Source of the DNA: Chara braunii
Taxonomy: Eukaryota; Streptophyta; Charophyceae; Charales; Characeae
DNA length: 21,843 nucleotides
Assembly (NCBI GenBank): GCA_003427395.1
Contig: BFEA01000017.1
Coordinates: 4,377,644-4,399,486, forward strand
Direction of reading: 5' to 3'
Every line of letters starts with the position of its first letter. Position 1 is the stretch's first letter. A program made the translations under genes and the position numbers. Below, in pieces: positions 9,655 through 16,440 of this stretch. The notes under the pieces are model-generated. The model had not been told where the DNA came from. It ran no database searches and saw nothing but the letters and a program-made list of their open reading frames with translations.

Positions 9655-10670
9655 CGAGGACGAAGGTGGTTACTTAGAAACAATTTACCCTTTTGTGCCT
9701 CCCCCAGGGAAACCTCTGGTGTTATACTTGTGTCAGGAGGTTTAGCATCCCAATTCAGATATTTCTGATGTTCTCATACCCACCCTTGGGGATCCACCTC
9801 TTTCTTAGTACTTTCCACATAGACCCAACCCTCGTGACCCGCGTCCACAGTATGTCAAAGATTGGGCTTGAAAGGATCCATGATTAGTCTTCCTGTGACG
9901 CGATTTTTCTTTGTCGGGTTCTGTGTACACACAGGGCCCGTACTTAGATTACCATAAGCCCTGCATCGGAAACACCAGGGTCTTCACTTATGGGTCGTAT
10001 GAATGTACTACTCCCGACCCCCTACCCTATAGGGAATAACATCGTTTATATTGAATGGAGTGTTGGTCGGGTGATTAAGGGCTAGCATTAGATAGTCATC
10101 TCTTTTAGCCGCATATGCAGGCAGAGGGTCTATAAAATCCACAATGTCATAGTTGGTTCCAAAATCGTATATGAAGGCAGCCTAGATTTCTATTGGAATA
10201 GACCTAAATTCTGCCCAATATAAGTCCTCCATCATTTTCTTTCGCTTTTCATCCGGCCCTTGTTTTGGAAGCGACCAAGGGTAAATTCGGACATTCGAAC
10301 GTTCGCATATTACCTTGCACCAATTCTCAATTGTTTTCTTATCCGATATATGTAAACACGACACTGTGAAAATTATTGAGGAAATTGAAAGAATGAGAAA
10401 GTCGTGACACACCGCCTCATAACTGCCCTTGTATACTAATAATCTCTTACAAATCCACTTTATTTTCTCGTTGGTGGATTTGTAAGCTGAATCATCATGA
10501 AACACTCCGTTATTTGCATGCGCCATGTAGATTGTATCTCGTTCTTCCAATTTTTGAGCCGGAGATGTTTTAATTTGTGATTTCTTGCCCGCCAATTCAA
10601 TTACTTTATTCTCAGAAGAAATAATGAATTTAGATAGAAAAAAAACTTTAGCTGCTGGGAGGTTGCACAT
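9655..10670 (-). pseudogene. ORF1 N-terminal half of LINE A, gag-like with CCHC-type knuckle
   Basis: A 162-codon frame (10670-10182) continues past a stop as IYDFGTNYDIVDFIDPLP, a YLMLALNHPTNTPFNINDVI segment and then the cysteine cluster WCFRCRAYGNLSTGPVC (9977-9927). The sequence WSLPKQGPDEKRKKMMEDLY before it and the knuckle after it follow the layout of the gag-like ORF1 proteins (RRM-like/DUF4283-like plus knuckle) of L1-type LINEs. The knuckle has C-x2-C-x4 but asparagine where histidine is expected, and six residues before the last cysteine where four are usual; either it is decayed or it is a family variant. Two stops lie between 10182 and 9900. Upstream of 10670, minus-strand frames continue into a G/E/K-rich stretch that may be the original N-terminus. 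Confidence 0.65.
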
Positions 10671-10760
10671 CGGTATCTTTAATGACTGAGGCTGCCCCCC
10701 TTACCTCCTTATCTCCAATTCCTTCGACTGATACAGACCCTTCACACAATGCACTCAGGG

Positions 10761-11062
10761 TTAAGGACCATTCTTCTGGTGCTGCGTGTCCTGTGGTGGG
10801 AATACCCCCTCCTCTTGTTGATTCTGAGTTAGTAACACCATATCCATTCCTCTCTGGCCCCTTTCTTGTTCTCCCTCACTCTCCTTGCCACCATTTTTCC
10901 TCCTAGCCTTTCCCTCCTTACCATTTTCCCCAATTCCCCATTCTTCGCCCTTCCCTCCCCCTCTCCCCACCATCCCCCCTCCCTTTCCTCCCCTCTCTCT
11001 CTTACTTCCAATCAGCTGTGCTGTGAAAAGATGAGGAAAAGGAGGGAAGGAAAGAGAAAATT
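10761..11062 (-). other. Polypyrimidine/polypurine tract at the 5' end of LINE A
   Basis: On the plus strand, 10850-11015 is almost pure C and T (for example CCCTCCCCCTCTCCCC near 10955), so the minus strand is G/A-rich. Minus-strand translation is a low-complexity run of G, E, K and R. It could be the start of ORF1 or a promoter-like 5' UTR of LINE A. Asymmetric purine tracts of this kind can form triplex or other non-B DNA. No gene is called. Confidence 0.5.
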
Positions 11063-11064
11063 GA

Positions 11065-11155
11065 GTCCTTCGGGACATCCGTTAAAATTGGAATGATACT
11101 GAGACAGATGATTAGCATGGCCCCTACACAAGGATGACACACACAAATAGAGTGA
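11065..11155 (+). pseudogene. U6: U6 snRNA pseudogene, retrotransposed
   Basis: The sequence starts GTCCTTCGGGACATCC (5' stem-loop), continues TTAAAATTGGAA and contains GATTAGCATGGCCCCT, AAGGATGACAC and ACACAAAT. These are the core of U6 spliceosomal snRNA in the correct order and spacing. The 5' end begins exactly at the first base expected for a U6 with a GTCC...GGAC hairpin. Against the common consensus, the invariant ACAGAGA box reads ACTGAGACAGAT, two small insertions are present, and GCGC has become ACAC. The 3' end is degraded into an A-rich run. It cannot be a functional U6. No U6 promoter (USE or proximal TATA) was seen upstream, which lies in the LINE A purine tract. LINE copy C follows directly, consistent with a U6-LINE chimera. 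Confidence 0.9.
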
Positions 11156-11189
11156 AAAAACAAGATTCTAAAGAAGCGGAAAAAGAAAA

Positions 11190-11788
11190 CTTAAGAATAA
11201 TAAGAAGTAATATGCGTGATTAATGTATATGGTACTAATGAGATACAAGAAAGGGTCGAATTCTTCCAGGATATCAGGACACAGATTTCATATGGGATCC
11301 CATTAATAATGGCAGGTGATTTCAATGTTGCTCCAGACAGATAGCTTGATCGATGGTAGATTCCTTATTCGTGCCCCTCTTATATTGAAGAAGACGAGAA
11401 CATTATATACTTATTGTGTGAGAATAAGCACCTCTTTGACTCTTATCGAAGGATTTTTCCCCAAGAAAGATTGTTCATCTTTATACGTAATAGTGCTAAT
11501 TGGCATCAATCCAAATCTAAAATAAACTTAATTTTAATGTAATAAGATCTGGATAGAGCTCTGATATGGGCAACCATTTTTCCTCATAGTCCATGACCTG
11601 GTGTTGATCATAAAATGTGTGTAGTCCTTTTATGCTTCAGAAAGAAACTGGACCAAGGGAAGGGGTTTTATAAATTGAATACATCTCTTTTATCTCATAA
11701 GTTCATAATCAATTTAAAAAATATTTGGATGATGTGTGGGATTATTGACAATCAACAAAAGATAAGCATGACTCTTATATCTTTTGGT
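11190..11788 (+). pseudogene. ORF2 endonuclease fragment of LINE C
   Basis: Translation gives VICVINVYGTNEIQERVEFF and MAGDFNVAPDR, followed by a stop (TAG) exactly where copy A has tryptophan (APDRW). A frame-shifted middle follows, then VLLCFRKKLDQGKGFYKLN (11618-11674; copy A: ILLSFRKKSDQGRSFYKLN) and STKDKHDSYIFWF up to the TTAA insertion point. The GDFN motif of the APE domain is kept. Numerous frameshifts make it non-functional. Confidence 0.85.
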
Positions 11789-11792
11789 TTAA
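11789..11792 (+). repeat. Target-site duplication TTAA, left copy
   Basis: TTAA immediately precedes the left terminal inverted repeat of the 682-bp transposon. The matching right copy is at 12475-12478. Removing the element and one TTAA restores TGGTTTAATAATGG, coding W-F-N-N-G, which corresponds to W-F-N-R-G in LINE copy A. Confidence 0.9.
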
Positions 11793-12474
11793 ACCACCAG
11801 CACTTGGCCCAACTATCAATCTGAGCCTCCAACGACCGATATGTCGAACCTGCCAAGTCTGGCAGTACCAGTAGCTGGATGGGCCGAGGTTGGGGGGACC
11901 AACTGAAAAACAAAAACATCAAAAAAAAAGAAAAGCAACAACGCTGGGGACGTGAATGCAATTGGATGCATTCTCCCAAGTGCTTGTGTGAGCACATCGC
12001 AGTTTGGGTGTATCAACCCCGTGGCGTTTTTGTAAGAATCCAAAAGTAAAATAAGGGGGGGGGGAGGGAAACGAATCTCAAAGAAAAAGAAAAAAAATGA
12101 AACATGAATTTGACCACGAAATTAGTTAGATACATTTGTCTGTGTGCAAGTGTGTGTATGCCCTCAACGAGGGGTGTTCAATAGATCACAGGATATGTCT
12201 TGCCTCGTTGCGAAGGGAATATAAGAAAAACAGGAAAAAGACAAAAGCAAAAAAAAACGACATCCAGAATCTAACTACAATCATAGTTAGAAACATTCCA
12301 CCAAGAACCTATGTGACCACGAACACTGAACAGTAGGTTTTTTTTTTTTTTTCTTGACTTTCTATGTGCAATTCTCACCGAACGAACATTCATGTGAACG
12401 ACCCCCCCCCCCCCCAAATGCGGTGTGTTAACGGGACACGCCCGCGACCCATAGTTAGGCCAAGTACTGGTGGT
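11793..12474. mobile_element. Non-autonomous DNA transposon with TTAA target duplication
   Basis: The ends are inverted repeats of 24 bp: 11793-11816 begins ACCACCAGCACTTGGCC, and the complement of 12474-12451 begins ACCACCAGTACTTGGCC, with two transitions in 24. Both sides carry TTAA. The interior (682 bp total) has no transposase frame. It contains a CTGCCA-AGTC-TGGCAG hairpin near 11851-11866 and homopolymer runs (G at about 12055-12064, T at about 12337-12351, C at about 12402-12414). TTAA duplication is typical of the piggyBac and Kolobok superfamilies; the terminal bases ACC do not let me choose between them. It inserted into LINE copy C, so it is younger than C. Confidence 0.9.
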
Positions 12475-12478
12475 TTAA
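12475..12478 (+). repeat. Target-site duplication TTAA, right copy
   Basis: Right-hand partner of 11789-11792, directly after the right inverted repeat (...CTGGTGGT). LINE C coding resumes immediately as NNGLAFISTKCNEYSK. Confidence 0.9.
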
Positions 12479-13511
12479 TAATGGATTGGCTTTCATTTCT
12501 ACAAAATGTAATGAATATTCAAAATTACGAACGAAGAATCTACTTAAAAGAAATGTATATTCAAGAGTAAATTAAAAAATACGAATCTCAAGAACAATCA
12601 ATTGCGTTATCCCAAAACACCGACATTCAACAACTCAAGAACCAACTTTCATCTTTTGCGCAACATTGTTGCCAAGGTCAATTAATCAGAGTCAAACTCT
12701 CAAAATTGAGTTATGAGGGACAAATGGATACATCATTTTTTACAATGGCTCGGTCACGAGCCAAACAACTTCGTAGGGACCTCTCTGTGTCTGCATCCTA
12801 GGCAAATAGTTTGAAAGTTGTTTGTAATTTCTTCAAAAAACTACTTTTTTCCTCCAAAGACTCAACCTATTTTCAGAAAGATGATCAAGTCATTCCTCCA
12901 AAGACTCAACCACTGTATCAATGTACTCGTGATGAACAACAACACATTTTGGAAAAATCATTATTTAAGGACGAAATTTGGTAAGCCCTTATACAAATGG
13001 AGGAGGATAAGACCCTGGGGTGGATGATATCCCTATAGAATTCTGGAAAACAATGTGGTCATCCTTTTTAACTGACTTAATGAAATATTTCTAGGAGGCT
13101 TGAGAGTCAGGTACGATGGGAGAGATAGTTAGTCAGGGAATACTTACCTTGCTTTACATAAAAGGGGACAAAACAAAATCAGGAATTATAAACCAATAAC
13201 ATCATTAACTGTAGTTTAAAAATTATTGGCAAAAACACTTACAAACCGGAAGGTTCATGTTATGACTGACATTATCCACCCCTCACAAACGAGGTTTATG
13301 AATGGTCGGCATATACAACACAACATTCTTCTAATCAATAAAATGGTGAAACTCTCTCGCCAATCTAAACAAAATGCGGCCTTTGTTTTCATAAACTTTG
13401 AAAAAGCCTATGACCATGAAGATTAACGTTTCCTAGACGCATACTTGTAAAAATTGAATTTTTGTTCTAATATGAGAAAATAAGTGATAATTCTACAACG
13501 CTACATATAAA
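12479..13511 (+). pseudogene. ORF2 linker and RT start of LINE C
   Basis: Coding resumes with NGLAFISTKCNEYSK (A: RGLIFLAKKCNEFSK), then TDIQQLKNQLSSFAQ (A: VDIQELNNQLLTLAQ) and QMDTSFFTMARSRAK. The RT block 13226-13426 contains MTDIIHPSQTRFMNGRH and FVFINFEKAYDHED. NFEKAYD is the RT motif A region (usually DFEKAFD), with N replacing the catalytic aspartate or misread after mutation. A stop (TAA) follows where tryptophan is expected; copy A has TGA at the same position. The match to A continues through RFLDAYL and VIILQRYI and ends near 13505, before the active-site box. The element is cut off there. Confidence 0.85.
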
Positions 13512-14278
13512 TGTGACAACCTGCGTTGCCACTTGTACACACCCTCGTACGAGTACGGACTCGTACCCCAGCATAGATAGCACATGCACATTGGTCACTT
13601 TGGAGGTTCTCTTAGCACACTACTGCGTCTTGGGCATGGACAGGTGCATCAGATCAGGGATTGTTTCCCCAACTCCTCGTGTGTGACGGCCTTCGCCACT
13701 CAGCCGAAAAGCGTAATGAGTGAACCGACTCACTATTTATATACAGCAATGTCATTGGCACCTGGGATCATCCCATCCAAGTTGGCCCCACTCCGGGGCC
13801 CGATCCAGGAACCAAGGCGAGTCCAAAATCCTGAGGTGCAGTCTGAACTCCCAAACACAGCCAAAACAACCCCACCGATGACAAGCCCAAGAATACGCCC
13901 TATAATGATGTTCAGGGGTCCTAACGACCCATATCTTAAAGGATTGGGGAATCTGGATAGAAGACAAATGAATGATGGCACAATTTATCAACTCAGAGGT
14001 TTTCCATAAAATAAAGTGTCTTTCCCCAAGGCCCAACACCTCCATACCAACCCAGAGTTCACCCCCCTTCATGCATTAGTTGAAATGAAATGAAATAACT
14101 TCAAATAAGTATAAAATGTGATAGTTCTGAAGTTTCAAAACTGATTGCAGTTTGTGGTGGCTTGAGCGACTACTAGAACATAGCATAAGGAAGACTTCGC
14201 TGAACGGTTCTACTCCAACATGTTGAATTGGTAGCAAGTCATGAAGTAGGCAGCGGTATGGATCGAGAATGAGGGCAC
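13512..14278 (+). other. Unassigned segment with weak LTR-like signals
   Basis: LINE C similarity ends just before TGTGACAACC at 13512, suggesting an insertion boundary. A TATTTATATA box lies at about 13735-13744 and AATAAA at about 14009-14014, the spacing one might see in a solo LTR. I found no clear terminal CA end, no matched target duplication and no continuation of LINE C beyond, so the LTR reading is tentative. An open frame of 141 codons (13584-14009) shows no domain I recognise. Confidence 0.25.
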
Positions 14279-14647
14279 TTGATGTGGAGTCAGAATCAAC
14301 GGTTGATTCAAAATGCGGTAGGCAAAGATTTATCAAATTGTTGTGATCTAGACATCTTAACCTTTATTGAAGGTTGTTTGCTATCAGAATTAGAAGGACG
14401 GTCGAGAACAACAGACCAACATGTGCGTAATTTTCTTATCGTGAGCACCTTGAAACGCAGTTTAAGTAATCTTAGTCGCTGCTTCCAACTTCTTAGTCGG
14501 AAGGGTACTCAGAATCCTTGTCAAACTTTTAAAGTTCAAATGTATCGTCCAGCATATCGCAATATCGCAATTTCTCTAGATGTTCATGAAGAGCAAGTTT
14601 CTCATGTGACAAAAAACAAGCTGGATCGACTTCGAGAATGCATCTGA
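14279..14647 (+). CDS. Unidentified 122-aa ORF, possible remnant of a larger protein
   Basis: An open frame from ATG at 14279 to a stop at 14647, with ordinary amino-acid composition (no low complexity). The N-terminal part (IQNAVGKDLSNCCDLDILTF) and a C-terminal part with alternating charges and hydrophobics (NIAISLDVHEEQVSHVTKNK) give the impression of helices; the latter could be a helix-turn-helix. I do not recognise the family. There is no visible promoter, polyadenylation signal or splice context, and the frame ends 30 bp before a foldback transposon. In this AT-rich decayed region a frame of this size can occur by chance or be an old transposon fragment, so confidence that it is a real gene is low. 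Confidence 0.2.
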   Translation: MMWSQNQRLIQNAVGKDLSNCCDLDILTFIEGCLLSELEGRSRTTDQHVRNFLIVSTLKRSLSNLSRCFQLLSRKGTQNPCQTFKVQMYRPAYRNIAISLDVHEEQVSHVTKNKLDRLRECI

Positions 14648-14677
14648 AACTTCATGCGAACACAGAAGAATCAGGAG

Positions 14678-15022
14678 AACTGTCATTTCGTCAAAATAAT
14701 TTTATTTTTTTTTTAACATAATTGAAATCGAGTTTTTCGTCCGAAAACTCGTCCAAATTTGTTGTTTATGAGGGTCTAGCCTTCTTAAAACGTTGGACCC
14801 CTTACATGTATGTAGACTTAGATACATCCTCGACACTGCCTAGATGTCCTGCCTGGATGTATCCGGTCTCAAGCTAAGTCCACATACATCCAAAGAATCT
14901 AGTGTTTTAATAACGTCGAACCCTTGGAAATAACAAATTTAGACGAGTTTTCAGGAAAAAAAAAATCAGGTTCAATTTCGTTCAAAAGATTAAAAAAATG
15001 TCAATTTGACGAAATGGCAGTT
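14678..15022. mobile_element. Foldback MITE-like element, about 345 bp
   Basis: The ends are AACTGTCATTTCGTCAA (14678-14694) and the complement of 15022-15006, AACTGCCATTTCGTCAA: 17 bp with one transition. Beyond the ends the arms remain complementary in patches almost to the centre (GAAAACTCGTC at both about 14740 and about 14960; ATGTATGT-GACTTA near 14809 and 14890; ATACATCC flanking the middle), so the whole element can fold into one imperfect hairpin. The base GGAG lies on both sides (14674-14677 and 15023-15026), a candidate 4-bp target duplication. No coding capacity. The superfamily is not recognised. Confidence 0.85.
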
Positions 15023-15399
15023 GGAGTATGATGAACCAATAATTCCAACGAGTGGGGCTGAAAGGCTCTGGTATAAGTCATAGCTTCCGAGGGGGTGGCG
15101 TCCGTGAAGACATCTGTTGAGGATGGATGCTAGAGCAGATGCTGACCTAAAGATCCTGAAAGAGCTTCTCCTCCTTCATTTGGTATGGGTATGATTGTTG
15201 TACCTGAGGAAGTCATTAACAACGAGATCCTCTGCGCCATTAGTCAAAAATTTTCCAAATTGAAAGTTCCCTTGGGAACTCAAAGACTCGGTCTGCAAGA
15301 GGAAAAAACTTTGGGAATCTCGAATGTACCAGAACATCTCATGACTGCAACCATGGATGAGCATGCTGTCTTGGGAGCCGATGGAGTGATTAACAAATA
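15023..15399. other. Unassigned segment
   Basis: Between the foldback element and the first clear DIRS-like coding, no domain was recognised on either strand. A plus-strand frame of 95 codons (15185-15472) overlaps the antisense of DIRS-like coding and is probably fortuitous. The minus strand is where the recombinase region of a DIRS element would be expected, but I could not see its conserved arginine/histidine/tyrosine motifs. Confidence 0.4.
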
Positions 15400-16440
15400 T
15401 TCTCACTTAAAACTATCACGAATTTCATCGCTTGACATAACAAAGAAGTTAGAAGAAAATACCATAAGTTAAAATTCATCTGGAATTTCTGCCAATTCAA
15501 CGATAGAGCATCCACATCATTACACTCACCATACAATAATTTAGATACAAAAACAATCAGAAACATTGTGAGTTTGTTAGGCGAATAGATCACTCTTTCA
15601 AATTTTTTGATGATTTGTCTGACAAGATAAGGGGCAAGACCCGAGTTTGAGGGATTCTTCCATTTTGAGAGAGTGTCGACCTCCGAATTGAGGGAACGAG
15701 GACCCTACATACGTTTGAGTTGTCCTTAAATGTCAAGGAGAATGAAGGCAATTTTTCTGTACAAAAAAATAATTCTTGCATCCGGTTATTTTCAATGTTA
15801 ACTGCATCATCCTGAGATGGCAGAGAAAAGCATTTGTGAATGCAGGGAAGAGGAGATAAGACCCCCAAAAGTTCTATATGAGTACTTGAGGTTCCAATCC
15901 AATCTGTCGAAAGGAGGAAGATTAGTCGCTCCTCTTTATCAAGTCTTCCTTAATTTGAAAAGACGATTATCGTGATTGCAAGATCAGAGGCATCAGTTTG
16001 GATGATTATCTCGATGAGCGTAATCCTTCAATTCCTACCCGGTAGGCAATGAATGTTGACAAACCATCAATTAAGATCATTTTTGGCTTCATCAAGCAGA
16101 GGGAAAGAATACGTCATATGAAATAAGCTTAATAGGTTGGCGAGGATGAAAACAAAAAATATCAATGAGTTGAAACACATTGGAGAGCGTCACTAATTTG
16201 TTAGCAATGAAATATATTTCTCTTTTGGAGACTGTGAGTCTAGTGAACAAAATTCAAATAACATTATAAATTTTAAGAGTTTTTCTCTCTGGAATACTGA
16301 CGGTTAGTTTGATATGAGAGTCAACATTGAAGCCAAGGAACTTCACACACTGGGATGAAAGAAATAAACATTTTTTAAGGTTTAGAAATAATCGGAGCTT
16401 ATGGAGTATATGTGTACATAAAAGTTGACAAAAAAGGTTG
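15400..16440 (-). mobile_element. DIRS-like retrotransposon remnant (RT thumb, RNase H, post-RNase H)
   Basis: Reading the minus strand from 16440 downward: LFLNLKKC, then KFLGFNVDS (16343-16317) and SIPERKTLKI, matching the end of RT (N..K ... FLGF.IDS ... LP..K). Next come DEAKNDL-W (about 16106-16080), QTDASDLAI (15999-15973), a GRLDKEERL stretch and HIELLGVL: the D-A-S start and E-L-L region of RNase H. Further down are a DALSKWK motif, LAPYLVRQIIKKFE, DLFA (15591-15580) and DALSLNWQKF (15512-15483). The pair DLFA(S)..N.Q and DAFSLDW after RNase H is characteristic of DIRS-like elements. Stops and frameshifts are frequent, so it is dead. The gag and tyrosine recombinase parts were not found. 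A Ty3 or Pao origin is less likely because those lack the DLFAS/DALSLNW block. Confidence 0.72.
15590..16100 (-). pseudogene. RNase H domain of the DIRS-like element
   Basis: RNase H removes the RNA strand of the RNA:DNA hybrid during reverse transcription. IQTDAS (near 16000) provides the first catalytic aspartate. HIELLGVL (near 15880-15855), within the open block 15868-15590, supplies the glutamate-containing helix, and VNIENNRMQ (near 15795-15770) corresponds to the DN motif with Asp replaced by glutamate-asparagine. At least two frame changes lie between these motifs. Identification rests on motif order and on the flanking RT and DLFA blocks, not on any single match. Confidence 0.65.

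Larger units (their letters stand above)
3476..11064 (-). mobile_element. LINE copy A, long degenerate L1/Tx1-like element
   Basis: A minus-strand non-LTR retrotransposon of about 7.6 kb, with the classical order gag-like ORF1, APE endonuclease, RT and zinc-binding C-terminus. Each domain is recognisable in translation, but frameshifts and stops break it many times, including several apparent Trp-to-stop changes. The 5' limit is set by the U6/LINE C insertion at 11065, so the true 5' UTR is lost or lies beyond. At the 3' end, coding similarity to copy B's tail (RDYQITFH in A, RDYQLIFH in B) persists to about 3480, and then B's RT sequence begins with no gap. No poly(A) tail or target-site duplication was identified. 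The domain layout is of the L1/Tx1 kind; I cannot place the clade by eye. Confidence 0.88.
11065..13511 (+). mobile_element. U6-LINE C chimeric retro-insertion
   Basis: LINE copy C is a plus-strand, 5'-truncated relative of copy A, starting in the middle of the APE domain near 11190. It is preceded by a U6 sequence with an intact 5' end and an A-rich joint of roughly 35 bp. It carries the APE C-terminal half, the linker and the start of RT, and then coding similarity stops at about 13505. A 682-bp DNA transposon (11793-12474) splits it. U6 fused 5' to a truncated LINE is the known product of template switching by LINE RT during target-primed reverse transcription (described for L1 in primates). 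The 3' part of C, past the RT palm, is missing, so no terminal target duplication could be matched. Confidence 0.8.

Noticed and set aside
11065-11155. Functional U6 snRNA gene
   Set aside because: The invariant ACAGAGA box is changed, small insertions are present, the 3' end is missing, and no promoter elements are seen upstream.
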